The notes under the pieces are model-generated. The model saw nothing but the letters and a program-made list of their open reading frames with translations, did not search any database and was not told the origin of the DNA. A program made the position numbers and the translations under genes. From Thermothelomyces thermophilus ATCC 42464 (lineage: Eukaryota > Ascomycota > Sordariomycetes > Sordariales > Chaetomiaceae), in assembly GCF_000226095.1 (NCBI RefSeq), contig NC_016475.1, positions 62,001 through 126,000 on the forward strand: a DNA stretch of 64,000 bases, written 5' to 3'. Below, one piece after another: positions 46,616-61,220 of this stretch (position 1 is its first letter; each line of letters starts with the position of its first letter).

Positions 46616-48861
46616 TAGTAGTGCCCCCTCTAGGCCGTAGGAGCTTAAGCGGCTACGACTACTGTTTCTAGCCCTTATTAAAGTAGATAAGTTTATACTT
46701 TTCTAGGGCGAAAGCTATACCCTAGGTCTTTGCTTACTATAGATAGGCCTTTTAAGCCTTCTATAGCTAACCATTATAGGCCTCCTTGGCCTTCCTAAAG
46801 GCTAGAAGGTTGGTATCGTTAGCAAAGTCTATTAAGCTAACTATAGGGCTAGCCTAGCGAATAGCCTGGTGGAGGGAGGCTATATAGAGGATAAATAGTA
46901 TAGGGGAGAGGGGTAACCCCTATAGGACCCTAGCCCTTACTACTATATCCTCTATTTCCTAGCTATCGAAGTAAAGGATAGCTACCCTATCCTATAACCA
47001 CTCCCTAACCTAGACTACTACCTACTTTGGGAAGCCCTAGCTCCGTAAAGTGGCTAGTAGCCAGGTATAGTTAATAGTGTCGAAAGCCCTTGAGATGTTG
47101 AGCTATAGGAGGGAGGTAGCCGCCTTATACCTCTAAGCCTCCTAGACCTGAGCCATAATAAGCCGAATAGCTAGTTCTATAGACCTATGTTCCTAGTTGC
47201 CTATCTGTTTAGCTAGGAGGAGCCTATAGGCTTTCATAATGGCCGTTACCTTCTAGGTAACTATAGCCTCTAGTACCTTGCCTACTATTAGTAGGAGCAC
47301 TATAGGCCTATAGCTACCTAGGGTAAAGTAGGCCTATAGGGGTTCACTAGGCTTATAGAGGACTACTATCTTAGCCCTTTTAAATCAGGCTAGGAAATAG
47401 CTAAGCCGTAGGCTCTTCGAGGCTAGTTTAGCTAGTATCCGGTAGAGCGGCCGCCTATAGGCCTTTAGTAGGCCTATGGAAAAGAGGTCTTCCCTTAAGG
47501 CTTTCTATAGGGCCGCCCTAGCTAGTACTACCTTGACTTTGCCTACTATAACCTCCTAGCTTATTTCGAACTTTGGCTCCTAATGGTTATTTAGATCTAG
47601 GTCGTCGATATCTAACAGGTCTACTTTTAGGTTTAGAAAAAACTTATTAGCTAGAGCCCTAGCCTTCTATTAGTAGGTTATAAGCCCTTCTTTAAAGGCT
47701 AAGAGCTTTAAAAGGTCGACCAATAGGTGGCTTTATAGCCTTGCCTACCGCTCTAGCCTCTATAGTAGGTCCGGCGGGTTAGTTACCTCCTATAATATAG
47801 CTCTCTAGCTCTTAGTCTTTATAGCTAAAATAGTCTTAGCCTAGTCCTATAGGGCCTGCTGAAGTGCTTCCTATATATAGGGGTTTAGGGTACCCCTATA
47901 GGCCCTCTCTACTTCCTTAGCCCTCTTCTAGGCCTCTTAAACCTCCTTTGTCCACTACTAAGCTTGTTTACTACCTATACTAGCCTTCTTTACTAGGGCC
48001 GAGACCGTAGCTATCTCCTCGAGGGCCTCTATAAGCCTGTCAAAGGCCTATAAAAGCTCCTCCGGGCCCCGGAAGATAGGCCTGGCCAGGGCCGATGCCT
48101 ACCTACTAAGCCAGAGTAGGAGGTAGGCCGCCTCGGCCTACATGACCTCCTCGTCTAGGCTCTTCTAGTCCTACCCTTTACTAGCTAGTATAGGCCTATT
48201 AGTCCCCTAGAGGGAGACATTTAGGGCCTATAGGTAGTAATCGGATTTCCCACGTTCCGCGATATCCCTATAGGTCGCTTCTAGCCTAGCTAAGGCCTAG
48301 AATAGGTCTATCGTAGAAGGCTAGCCACGTTAGTCCCCCTAGGGGGCCCTAGTAACCTAGCCGTAGGGTGTATATAGGTCAAGGTCCTATTAGTCTATAA
48401 GGCTAAGGAGGTCCCTAGCCCCCGGGCTAAGCCTATTAAATAGGTCCTAGACCGGGTAGTAAAGGTTAAAGTCACCTATAAGAACTAGGAAGTAGGTTAG
48501 CCAAGGTAGGGCTAGCAGGTCCTATAAGAGGGCCTGCTCCCCCTTGTTATTATAGACTAACTAGAGCTCGAACCCCCTCTCTCCTAGGGCTAGAAAGGTT
48601 ACCTTATACCAGTTCTCCTCTGCCGAATAGTCCTACTAACTAACTAGGAAGCGCTTAGCTACTAGAATAGCCGTCTTACCCTTAGGCTTATAAACCAGGT
48701 AATATTTCGAAGCCTAGGGGTAGTATATTAACCCTATAAACTAGTTAATCTATAGTTCCTAGATAGCTAATAGGTCGTATTTAGCCTCCTCTAGTAAGAC
48801 CTCGAGGGCCTATTTATTACCTTAGGTATTCTACTAAAGGATCTTAATTTACATTCGAGGT
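46616..48861 (-). pseudogene. LINE ORF2 relic: endonuclease and reverse transcriptase
   Basis: Minus-strand frame starting near 48,861 with an apurinic-endonuclease-like N-terminus (pattern KILQ*NT*GNK..L..LL......LLAI*E, where stops replace Trp/Arg/Gln). The RT palm shows GLPLSPILF-like and FANDTN (46,815-46,832), the decayed FADD box with Asp changed to Asn. Continues at 39,077 after removal of Gypsy-C. Confidence 0.75.
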
Positions 48862-50000
48862 AGCCAGAGCAGAGGCCGAAGGTATAATAGTTAGCTCTAT
48901 AACTATTACCCCCTCGGCTGGTTACGAAAAGGAGGGGGTTCCGGGTTGTAAAAAGAAGATACAGGTCTATCGGGCGTCAAATAAGGCGCTCCTAGCCGCC
49001 TATTAGACTAGGGTAGGCCTCCTATAGGGGCGTTTAGCCCCTATTTGATAGTGGTCGTCATCTTCCGGCTGGTTACTAAACTCGAAGGCTACCCTCTAAT
49101 ATAGTTGCTCTAGTGGTTAGAAGGTTTAGGGTCTATACTAGTAGGTCTTCCTAGCCCTCTCCTAGGCCTTGACTTTCTTCAGGCAGTCCCTATACTAGGC
49201 TATATAGGGGCCCCTATAGGCTATATACCTATAAGGGAGTTAGTTAGAGTAGGTAGGGCACTAGGCCTCCCTAGCCTTCCCCCCTTCCCTATAGGCCTTT
49301 ATACTATAATAGCTATAACAGGCCAGCTACTAGTAGTACCGCTAGGTATAGCCAAAGCTCTAATACCTATAGCACTACCTTAGCTCTAGAGCATCCTAGT
49401 AAGGCTTGTAGTCTAATACCTAGGCATCCTAGACCACGCCCTTATTATAGGCCTTCTAGGCCTCTTCGAGGTCCTATAGGCCTAGGAGTACTATAGCCTA
49501 CTTCTTTTACGGGCTCTTTAGTAGCCGGAACTTGATCGTTTCGATCGAGTATAGGCCTACGGCCCCTTTAAAGTCTTGTTCGCTAACCCCTTGTAACTCC
49601 TCCTTCTAGACTCCTTTGGCTAGGACTATATAGGCCCTGCTAACCTCCCTAGCCTCCTCTCCAAAGGCTATAGCTACCTATCGCTTATTAACCGAATACC
49701 AATCCTTAGTAGCCTTGTCCTTAAAGACCACTACTATATCCCCGCTTAGGAGCTTCTTAGCTATAACGGCTCTCTGGCGGCTAGAAGCCCCGTTAACTGT
49801 TTAGACTATCTCGGCCAGGGTTTGGGCTTTGAGGTCCTCCTATAGGCTTGCGTTCCGTATCGTAACCTCTCGCGAGGCCCGTAACGGCACCGCCTTGGCC
49901 GATGGTAGGCCTCCCTAAGGGCCTGTTATCCCCTGTTGCGAGCCTGCGGCCACCTATGCCTAGGTAGGGTGGGGGGTGGCCTTAAGGGCTTCTTTAAGCC
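48862..50000 (-). pseudogene. LINE ORF1 (gag-like) relic
   Basis: Less mutated, GC-richer stretch upstream of ORF2. A zinc-knuckle-like array (CYRY*SFGYT..., about 49,330-49,385) is readable, as in ORF1 proteins of Tad1-type LINEs. Boundaries approximate. Confidence 0.55.
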
Positions 50001-50062
50001 TTTTTTTGACTTCCTTAGCTACGAGTTCCTATAGGTTCGGAACCGGGCTATCTATATACTAT

Positions 50063-53000
50063 AAGTAAGTATTAATATATTTGTTCTTAACTATTACTAG
50101 TCTTATTATTTGCTAATTGTTATAGTAGATGTTCTAGGGTTCCCTAAGCTTAAGATCGATATCCATAAATAGCCTTTTAAGTGCTATAGCCTCTCTTACC
50201 GTAAGGGAGAGCATTAGAAGTTCTGCTTTAGTGCTTAACGTTATAATAATATCCTAGTATAACGCTTTCCACGTAATAGGACCTCTAAATAGGAAGAAGA
50301 TATATCCCTATAACGAATACTGTATATCTAGATTATCTATATATAAAGTGTCCCTAGCAATTATAAGCGTTAGACTTTCTAGCGCTTGCTTACCTTTATA
50401 CTAGATTAATAGGTAAGAGCTCCTAAATAGATATCTTACTACTTGCTATACCTTTAATAAGTAGTCTAGTCCTGGATTGGTTAGGTATTAAGAAAGTACT
50501 AAATAGGTATATACAATATCTAGACGTAGTATAACTATATAGTATAAGATTAATCTGACGAGCTCCTAATACTCTTTAATCTATATACTAGTAACGCTCC
50601 CTTCGAACTTCTTAAGTTCTTTATAGCTTAAGAGAGTTAGCTTATATATACTAGGTATATCTAGCCTATATCTTCTTACTACCTTTCTAATATATTAGTT
50701 ATAGACTAACTATATCTTACGTATAGATCGGTCTTAAATCACTCTAATACCAAGGAACTAACCAATATTACTCTATTTATAGACGTCATATCAAGCTTTA
50801 ATTCCTTCTATTATATACTCGGCCGCTATAGTATTACTTTTATAGAAGAAGACTAAGAAGTTATCAATATAGAAGATTAGGATAACTTATTTATTATAGC
50901 TTAGGAAGAGACACTTCTCTTTGCCTAATAGTTCTATACCTAGTTCTAATAGCGTTTTATAGAATTCCTTATACTATAAGAGTAGCGAGTCTCTTAAGCT
51001 ATATAGAGCTCTTTATAACTCTATACATTTCCCTAGTTACTTAAATCCTTCTAGTAATTTGTGGACGATAGGATCGTCTTCCGGTCGTTCGGCGTTAAGG
51101 AATGCTTATACTATATTAAACTGCTTAACTTCTAAGTTAAAGTACGTAGCGATTGCTATCATTATATAGAACGACTATACCGCTAGAATAGCTATATATA
51201 TACTTTCTACTAAGCTAATATCTTATAGATCTCCTTATATATGGATCCTTGCCTTATACTTTTCTAAGAAACTGTCCTTATCAAACTTATATATAAAGAC
51301 CTATTTTAATGGGATAGGTCGCGCTTTCGCCTACTTGTACGGTATAATCTTCTATATTCCCCTGCTCTCTAGGTTATATATCTCCTCGCGAGCTATATCT
51401 TTAAATTATTATCCTAATAGGTAATTATATAGGTCTTGCTAGTTAGTAGGAACGCGAGCAAGATCGTTAATATACTAATATAGCTTATTCGGGGCTGCTC
51501 CAAGGTATATAGTATTCTTCTATTATATAGCGGTAACGAATACTATATATATCATTCTTATACTCTGGTTCTCTAGGTAAGCTTCCTATTAATTAGGTAG
51601 GTAAGTCTTATGAAACTATTACTGGAGTTCCTTAGTTATATAGATAAAGGAGTAGTAGTAATTGACCTTCTCTTCATTTTATAGCCTTTTACTTGACTAG
51701 ATAGGGTCCCTAGGCTTATAAGCTCTCTTCCTACCCCTGCCTCTCCTTATAAGAGGTTACTAAATAGCTTCTCCTTTGCTTCTACCTTTTAGAGGATACG
51801 TTAGCTAATCCGGACTTTACTTAACACTCTACTTCTCTAGCCTAGCTAGGTACGATATATTAGTAGTACTATCCCTAGCTCCTAGCTCTTCTATCTATTT
51901 ATCGTATATATTGGATTCTTCCATAGAAGGCATTCCTCTATTAAATTCGATAGCTCCCCTACTCTCTCTAGCATCTAATTAGCTAGCTAGCAACTAGGAA
52001 GGCCCTGATTTAAACCTTCCTACTTCTTAGTAGACATCCCCTTTACTAGCCGGTATAGAGTAAGTTATCAAGGGCTTAGGTATATATTTAGGGGTTAAGA
52101 GTCCTCTAAAGCTCTCTATCTATTTGGTAAGTTTATCTATTATTTATATCTCTATTATAGGAGTCTCTAGAACTGATTACTTACTTATAGGCTATATATT
52201 AAAGAGCTCCCTTACCCCTAAGTCTTGACCCTATTAGAGAGGTTAGTCTACCGCCGGACTCTCTTAAAATAGAGGTAGCTAAGCCACTATAATAGAGTCT
52301 TCTATTAGTTATCAGGTCTATTATAACGCTTCCTAGAGAAAATCGGTATCTTAGGAATCTTTGCTAAGATCGAACTAATTAACTTCCTAGCTTATTACTA
52401 CTAGTAATGACTCCATCGGCTGCTCTTTACCTAGATAATAGAAAGTCTTCTTATCGAAGCGAACGTTACAAGTTATAATAACCCTCTTGAGCCTAGGTAT
52501 CTAAACGCGATAGATATTAGATATACAATATCCTATAAGATACCTTGTTAGCCTATATAGTAGCACCTTAAAGTCTTTTATACGTTGCTTAGCTTCCCTA
52601 TCCTTATGAAGGATATATACTTAGTATCTATATATAAAGATATTACTCTAATCTAGGTATAAGTCGCTAGTTAATGTAATTATTAAGCTAGGTTCGTACT
52701 AGCGAAAATACTATTTAAACTAGCTATAAAGTACTTTATTAGGAGTTCTAGATAAGTAAGTATAGCTTGGGCTTATTATATATAAGTATACTATTACTTA
52801 TATACTTTCTAACTAGAGCTTTATAAGGAGATTTATACCATTAAGTATCTTAATTAAGTATAAAATTAGTTTTTACCCTACTTACTCTATTAGTTTATTA
52901 GGCTTATGGGTATATAAAGGTAAGAGTTTAAGATTAATACCGCTTTTTATAGCCTAAGTCTAGTAACGTATTAATATACGCCTTGCTAAACTGATCGTTA

Positions 53001-54819
53001 TAATATCGTTATCCTGCTTAATCTTATGGATAGCAAGCCTATATTAGCGTCTTACCTAGCTCTCGAAATTCTAGATAACTCTTAAGATTTAATCTAGTAA
53101 CTTCGTTATTAAGAGAAAAGGGAAGAGCTTCTTATTATACTTATTAATAATTATAAGTAGCTATCGCGATCTATTAATTACTTTAGGATAGTTAAATGGA
53201 TCCTAGGCCACTTGCTAAAACAGGTATATAGACTTCTACTTAGGTAGTATTTTTCTAGAGATAACCTTACTTATATAAGTACAAGTATAGCTCTTGTACT
53301 TAATATATACTATCCCCTTAATATAGACGTTTCTAGCGTTATTAATAAGCGCTTTTAACGCTTCTAGTCCGAGGTAGCCAGCTCTTAAGTGCTAAAGATT
53401 CTCGGTATTCTCTTTTATAATAGGTAATACTCGTATATATAACCTTTTACTATATATAGTAAATATATTCCATAAGGATATATAAATATTTATAATACCT
53501 GCTTTACTAATTAAGATATAGTCTAGAAAGCTTGAGTAATAGGAAAGTAGCTTATATTCGAGGAAGGTAAGATTATACTTACATTCTAACTTATAAAGTA
53601 TAATGTTATTTTCTAGTATTTTAAAACGTAGTAAGTAATCTAAGCTATAGTATTAAGTGCCTACCTTAAGTAATAAAGCTTCTAAGATAATATTAATATA
53701 AAATCCTTTGATAATAACGATATCTTTAAGCGTTAGGTTCTTAATATATAATCCATATAATCTATCTAGAATATTCTTAATTACTTAAGTACCTTTCTTA
53801 CTAATAAGAAAGGTCGTTATACCTACTTTAATAAACTTAGGATCTTCTACCTTGACAAACGTCCTAGGCAAAAGGAACTTTTTATCATTAACTAAGTAAG
53901 TTATACTATATAAGTCTAGTAGAGTACTTTCTAAAGGAGGATAGCATTATAGAGTAACTATACTAAACGCCCTATAGTAAGTTAAGAGCTTACTAAGTAG
54001 CTAAGGGCTAATAATTAATATATTAAGGGAACTAGGGTATCTTACCCCTAACTACCTAGAATAGGATAGCTTCCCCTACTTAGCAATAAGTTAACTCTTT
54101 AATCTAGCCTACTTTAGCTTATTAAGCTTTTAGTAAATCCTCTTATACTCCTTATTAGAAAGGTATAAGCGTTACTTGTTACTATAGATAGCTTACTTAA
54201 GTATATAGCAGTTTACTAGATCCTATAGATATCTTAAACGCTTATAAGGACATCTTATATTACATTACTAACTATTATAAAAGTCTCTATATAAGTCTCT
54301 ACCTCTCTCTTTACCGCTCTTCTAAGCTATAGGAAGTGTTAATATATAAGTTGTCAAGAAGATTCTATACTTCTAAGAGACTCTAGGTTATATATCATTA
54401 TTAATTAGGATCTTAGCCATTATAATAAAGGTACTAAGCTCTAGATGTAGCTATTCTATACTATTAGCAAGCTCGATTTCTATCCTCTTGTTTACTACCT
54501 AGGTTAGTAAGATATATATAGTAATAGTATTAAGAAAGGTATAAAGTCCTTATACGCCCTATACTTTTAGAATATTATATTAGATAGCTTACTAGAAGAT
54601 AATATTAAAGTTATAAATCTAATATTATAGATTAACTCTTAAATACTTAGCTATATTAAGACTAGCTATATATTATATAATAACTATTATATAAAGTATT
54701 ACGATAGATAGCGTAAGTATAAAGTAAAGCGCCTAGATAATCCTTCTAATAAGGTTAATATCCTTCTTCTTATACACTTTTATAGCTTTATAGAGTTTAA
54801 GATCTATAGTATATACTAG
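50063..54819 (-). pseudogene. Copia gag-pol relic: gag end, protease, integrase, RT, RNase H
   Basis: Minus-strand order: gag C-terminal part (about 54,200-54,819), protease (decayed LLDSGA..H.VND motif near 53,890-53,935), integrase with an HLRAGYLGLEAL zinc-finger region near 53,330-53,400 followed by CxxC-type remains, RT with a YVDD-box relic (YIDN, near 50,850), and RNase H start (CDNQ-type, about 50,100). The order PR-IN-RT-RH is diagnostic for Ty1/Copia. Stops of RIP type throughout. Confidence 0.8.
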
Positions 54820-54824
54820 CTAGT

Positions 54825-55250
54825 TGTCACAGAAATATATATGCAGCTGCCGCCTAGGCCACCGACACAAACAGGCCAATCAAGCCGAAGAATGATAGAC
54901 CAATCAGGATAGGATCACACTTAGCAAGAAACGATCCTAGCAGAGGATCACTAGCTCACGACGTAAGCCAGGTAAGCTAGTACGGAGGATCACCACGACC
55001 ACTAGTAATCCTAGGATTATATATATATATAGATAGTCACTCGTTATAGTAGACTCTAGGAGTTTACTAGTAGTAACAATTACAATTATAGTACTTATAC
55101 TAAGCATTGCCGACTACTGTAAAAGACAACTCTAGTGTTGTTATAAACCCTTTAGCTTTACCAAATCCCTTAGACGACCTGCCTACTTGTCCTGCTTTAC
55201 CTACCTCTGTCTAGACCCTTTTAGAAGAAGTCTGAGTTAGGTTTGTTACA
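54825..55250 (+). repeat. Gypsy-D 5' LTR
   Basis: 426 bp. Type-D U3 begins TGTCACAGAAATATATATGC and includes GATCACTAGCTCACGACG; a TATATATATATAGATAG run before TCACTCGTT is the likely TATA box. Confidence 0.92.
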
Positions 55251-55259
55251 CGTTATTAC

Positions 55260-57530
55260 CACTCCCTTTGTTCTATTATAGTTTAGAACGGAGGTGACTT
55301 CGACCTTAACACTGACATGGCTACCGACGTTATAGCCAAATAACTGCTTGCCTAGCTTAGATAACTCTAGTAGCAGATCTAGGAGTTAGACCAGAGAGAT
55401 AAGGCTGCTTAAGCTCGAATTAAGGAACTCGAGAACGGCAAAAAGTACTTATAGAAATTAATTAACAAGGCCTATACCAAAATCGAGACGCTTAAGAACA
55501 TCAAAGCGAGCTATATTAAGATTAAACTACCTAGTAAATACGGAGGAACTAAGGAGGATCTTGTAGGATTCCTAACTAACCTCTAATCTTACTTCTAGCT
55601 TAATAATGACAAGTTTCTGGACAAAAAAGCCAAAGTCCTTTATATAGCTATAAGACTAGAGGGCAAGGCACTTAGATAGTTCGAGCCTATATGGAACGAC
55701 TATCTTACTAAGGAAGACGAAGACGACCGAGACGTATTTATATAGGTAGTCTTCCGATCTTACGACCGCTTTAAAGAAGAGCTTTAGAAGGTTTTTAGCA
55801 ATAAAGATAAGAAAATCTATACGTAAGAAAGACTTGCCAATCTCCGATAGATTAAGTTAGTAGCCTCCTACGTTATATAGTTTAGATAGGATATATTTAA
55901 GTCCTAACTTAATGATAAGGTATTAATATAATTGTTCTATAACGGCCTAAAGGAAAAGGTTAAAGACAAGCTATATAAGTATGATCGGCTTAAGACTCTA
56001 GATAAATACATCACACAGGCTATTAGAATTGATAATCGGCTCTATATACAAAAGTAGCAGAAATGAGGTCAAACGAATAGAACCATAGTCAAGGCTAACG
56101 ACAAGAAAAAGCGAACGTACGTCAGTACTTCGTACGGGACGTACCCTAGAGCTATAGATATAGACGTAGCGTAGAAGCAGGACTAGAAGAAGACGACCAA
56201 AGACAAGTCTAATGTTACCTGCTATAACTACAGAAAGAAAGGGCACTATAAGCGAGAATGTCGAAGCCTGAAGAAAGAGTGGAAGCTAGTCCCTGGAAAA
56301 GAAATTATAGATATTGACGAAACCATTAAGAACGTTACCGAAATAGCAGCTATAAGCTATAAAGACGAGGATAGTGATATAGATAGTTTTAGATATGATG
56401 GTAATGACAGACAAGTACTATACTCCGAACTAGTCACTGTAAACCTAGAGATAGGTCTCGCTAAATAGGATATAGTAGGAGAGTATATACTACTAATTTC
56501 GATTCTCCTAGCCTTAGAGCAATAGGGTTTTATAGTTATATAGAGGCAGGATAGATTATAGACGACCGACACCTAAGGAATCGAAAGACCTAGACCTAAT
56601 GCTCTATTCCTATAGGAACAAATCGAAGGATACTATAATAAAGTTTTCTGGCTTAATACAGAACTACGCGAATAGGATAAACATTTGACTTAACTTACCT
56701 AGTAAAGCAATAAGATAAGGGACAAGATAAGGAAACTCCGACGTATCGTAGAAACCATCAAAGGAGAACAGCTTATAATATATAATAGACCCGATAGCTA
56801 CGCCAAGTACCTTGATAATCAGTAACTTAGTAACGATGTATAGAACCTAGAATACCATTTTATATACGCAAACCGCGGAAAAGACAAGCATACGTAGGAA
56901 AGCTACTAGAAGAAACACTCCTACCTTAGCATTAGAGTACCTATAGCCTATATATAGTAGGAAAGATTTAGGAGAGAATTCTAATATCTCCTAGGCAACG
57001 CCATACGACTATACCCTCGACACGAGGTATATACGCAAGTGCCCTAGTTCTAGTATGTAGCACACGAATACCGATATCACTTCTACGACAAATTCGAAAA
57101 CAATCACTAGCTAACCTGACAAGGAAATGAGGACAGGAGCTTACGCCCTGTAGAGTAGGTCTACAATATAGGAAACAGAGCGGCCGAATTGCTCTAGAAG
57201 ATTAAAGACCGGAGTCTAGAAGGCATCACGATAGTTCTAAAACGGGCCTGGCCTAGGTACTACGGAATAGGACGAGACATATAGGACTTATACTAGAGTA
57301 ACGATTACCTCTACTATGCGGATGAAAAGAAGTTGCGAATTTGGGAGCTTTAGATAAAGCTATAGCATGTACGATAGAAAGTAGAACGGACCTAATGGTA
57401 GGAAGCTATAAGTACCTAATGGCTTATAGAAATAAGTATAATTAACAAAGCTGCTATTAGCTAAACAACTGAAGAGGTTAGCACTGACCTGGGAAACAGG
57501 TCAAGGCCCTTCGAGGGGCCCGAAAACCAT
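55260..57530 (+). pseudogene. Gypsy-D gag relic
   Basis: Leader helix region, capsid-like domain (about 55,530-56,060), zinc knuckle at about 56,218-56,262 with two of the three Cys codons retained, and a long tail to the hairpin-forming CCCTTCGAGGGGCCC (about 57,508-57,523). Confidence 0.8.
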
Positions 57531-57549
57531 TAACAACTATATAGCGACG

Positions 57550-60500
57550 AGTGGTAGCGTAGTATAAGAGGAACTGGTGTAAAAGACTACTATATTGAGA
57601 CCTCCCGGCAGAAATATAGGAAATCGCCGCAATCTTTAGATAACGACAGCACGATAAGCGACTATAGATAATAGCATAATAAAAATAGCATAAAATGCTT
57701 ATACTAGTGGATAGTAGAGTAGAGATAAACCTAATTTCGCTAATGCTTGTAAATTAGCTATAGATACCCTAGAGAATGAAGCGGAAGTATAGCATAGTCA
57801 AAGGACTATTTCCAATATAATAGGTATATAGGGAGACTAAACCGATCGATATTACTATAGCAGGGAAGACTATAGTAGTTATATTTAGTATTATAGACAT
57901 AGGCGACGACAAAGATATAATACTAGGGTTACTATAATATGAAGATTACGACTTAAATATTAGCTAGAAGAATAGTAGCTACCTATAACCCTAAACAGAG
58001 TTATATTTAACTAGCAAGATAGGGAGTACGCAAGGATCGTAAGAGGACGATGCTCGAGGAAAGGCATATCCTATAGATCTACTATAAGAGATAGGCAATA
58101 GTAGACAGACTATTACGGACTCTAGAAGAAGCGGCAAAACGATACCAACGCTATAACAGGAGGAACGAGCTAAACCGTCGATAGCTATTCTCTCCGTTAA
58201 TAAGTATAGAGCACTGTAATTAGAGTAGTAGGTCGAGATAGGAGAAATCGCTAGTATCGCTATAGATAGAACTAAGTTCGTATACTATCAGAAAACCGAG
58301 AGACAAGACAAGACTAGGGAAGTACCGAAGGAATACAAAGGACACCTAGCATTCGAGCTAAAATATCTAGAAGGGCTACTAGAACACGGCCTATAGGATC
58401 ACGAGATCAAACTTAAGGAAGGAGCATAACTAAAGTTCTTTAAGATTTACTATATAAGCTAAACGTAGAACGAAGAGCTTAAGCGATATTTAAAGGAGAA
58501 CCTCTGAAGAGGATATATCTACCCGTTAACATTACTAGTAGGCTACCTAATCCTGTTTATACCTAAGAAAGATAGAAAGCTATAGTTATATGTTAACTAT
58601 TAGCAACTTAATAAATAGACTATGAAAAACCAATACCTGTTACTATTAATCTTACAGCTCTAAGATTAGTTAGCAGGAGCCTAATATTTTATACATCTTG
58701 ACTTACTATTAGCCTATAACTATATACAGATTAAAAAAGGCGACAAGTGGAAAACGGCCTTTAGGATACCCTATAGCTACTACGAGTACCTTGTCATGCC
58801 ATTTGGACTTATAAACGCGCCAGCAACGTTCTAAGCCCTAATTGATCAAGCTATCTAACCCTTTCTCGACAAATTTACAGTATATTATCTTAACAATATA
58901 CTCATCTTCTCTAAAACGATAGACAAATACTAGAAGCATGTAAGAGTAATACTAGACGTGCTATATATATATAAGCTATTAGTTAACAAGGAAAAGAGCG
59001 AATTCTATGTTAGGAAAACGGTATTTTTAGGGTACAAAATATCCCTAGGACAAATTCGGATAGAACTTTTAAAGGTTAAAGCTATTAAGGATTAGCCACG
59101 ACTAACAACAATTATAGAAGTATAAAGCTTTATCAGATTTACAAACTTCTACTAAATGTTTATCAGGAACTTTAGAGCAATCGTACGACCTTTGTACAAA
59201 CTTACCAAGAAGAATACTAAATTCTAATAGGAAGAACAATATAAGCAAGCATTTATATAAATCCGTAACGCCATTACCAAAGATCTAGTACTAGTACTAC
59301 CAGACCCTAAGAAGCCATTTAAGGTAGAAACAGACGCTTTAGACTACGCTATTAGAGGACAATTGGGATAACAAGACAAACAAGGGAAGCTATATCCTAT
59401 AGCCTTCTTTTCAAAGAAGCTCGACGGATTACGTCTTAATTATCCGATTTATAATAAGGAACTACTTACGATTGTTAAAGCTTTCAAGGAATAGCGACTA
59501 TACCTTAGCAGCATGATTAAACTAGTACAAGTATATATAGATCATAAGAACCTATAATACTTTATAATGACAAAGGAGCTTAATAGATAATAAATATAAT
59601 AGGTAGAATTCCTTATAGAATTTAACTTCGAGATTTGCTATAAGAAGGGTAAAGAGAATATACAAGCAAATGCCTTAAGCTAACAAATAGATCATACGAA
59701 AGGACAAACAGAAATAATACTACTATTGTTTAAGGAACAAGCAGACAGAACACTATATCACAAAACGTAGATACCCGTAAAATATAATCTACTTAACTCG
59801 TTCCTAGAGTATTACGTAATCTTTCGGGAAGAAAGGATTAACAAGATATAGTATCAAACGGCACCCGGACTAGCGGTACCTAATGGAGTCGAAGAAAGAG
59901 ATAGGAAACTCTAGTACCAAGGCAAAGCATATATCTATGACAAAGATCAATAGCTACAAATGATTTAAGAACTCTACGAATCGAAACTTAGAGGATATAA
60001 AGGAGTTACGAAAACTATCGTATAAGTCAAGAAATACTATAACTTTCTATAGTTAACGGTACAAGTTAAGGAAGTCGTACGAAGCTACGACATCTATAAC
60101 CGAAGTAAAACGGCACGACATAAGCCGTATAGGCTACTTTAGCCACTATTAATACCTGATAAACTATAGAGTTCGGTTACGATAGACTTCATTACGAAGC
60201 TACTAGAATCTAAAGACACGGCCATAGGGGTAATCTACAATAGTATTCTTACTATAGTAGACCGCCTAACTAAATAGGTATACTTCTTTCCCTATAAGGA
60301 GTCCTAGACAGCGGAACAGTTAGTAAACGTGATCTATCGGCAAGTCGCATTAGTGTACACTTAGCTACAAGAATAGATTACCGATAGAGACACCAAGTTC
60401 GTATCGAAGTTCTAGCAAGCGTTAATATAATGATTAGGCATTAATAGCAAACTATTAATAGTATATTACCTACAGACTAATAGACAAACAGAACAACTAA

Positions 60501-61220
60501 ACCAAGTTATCAAGTAATACCTTTATTCTTATATTAACTACTAGCAAGATAACTAGGTTATACTATTGCTAATAGTATAACTTGCTTACAATATAATGCT
60601 AATAGAAATGACTAAAGTCATACCGTTCTTTACAAACTACAGATACAAAGCAGACCTTAAGCAAGGGCCAAAGGTCACGGTGCCGAGAGTAGCAGTCAAA
60701 GTAGAACAAATGTACATACTATACGAGAAGCTCAAAAAGGAACTTGAGTTTATTAGAACTAGAATAAAGAACTACTATGACAAACACAGGCTCGAGGGAC
60801 CTTGCCTAGAGAGGGGAGACAAAGTCTACCTGGTCGTACGAAACTTACAAACCAAACAACCAAGTATAAAGCTAGACTTTAAGAAGGTCGGACCCTTCGT
60901 TATCAAAGAACGAATTTCGACATCTAACTATTAACTATCGTTACTATTATCTATACGACTACAGATAGATGTTTTTTATATTTCACTTCTCGAACTAGTA
61001 CCAAAAAACGCTAAGGTTACTATATATATCAAAGCAAAGGATAAAGAGGAAGAATAGGACATTAAAGAAATTCTAGATTTATACATTATTAATAGGGAAC
61101 TATAATACCTAGTTAAGTAGCTCGATTTTAGACTAGAAGATAACTTATAGGAACTAGTCAAGAATCTAAACTGCCCTAAGAAACTAGAACAGTTCTACCG
61201 CCAGAACCTAGATCGACCGT
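57550..61220 (+). pseudogene. Gypsy-D pol relic
   Basis: Protease near 57,710, RT box changed to YLNN (58,886-58,897, both Asp codons G-to-A), RNase H near 59,330, integrase about 59,960-60,700, an open frame (60,596-60,934) with ERGDKVYL and the VGPF module, and a chromodomain-like end at 61,019-61,215. Confidence 0.85.

Larger units (their letters stand above)
37771..50049 (-). mobile_element. Tad1-like LINE retrotransposon, interrupted by Gypsy-C
   Basis: Flanked by a 13-bp TSD ATCTATATACTAT (37758-37770 and 50050-50062) in Copia RNase H. Own length about 4.7 kb after removing Gypsy-C and its TSD. Orientation minus; the 3' end is a short TAA/ATA repeat tail next to the left TSD. ORF1 with zinc-knuckle remnants and ORF2 with apurinic-type endonuclease and reverse transcriptase are visible. 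The variable-length TSD, lack of LTRs and A/T-repeat tail are LINE traits; the ORF plan fits the Tad1 clade of fungi. Inactivated by TAG-type stops. Confidence 0.85.

Noticed and set aside
56357-56572. Short ORF opposite gag, also at 44861-45082
   Set aside because: Antisense shadow of the gag tail, no independent support.
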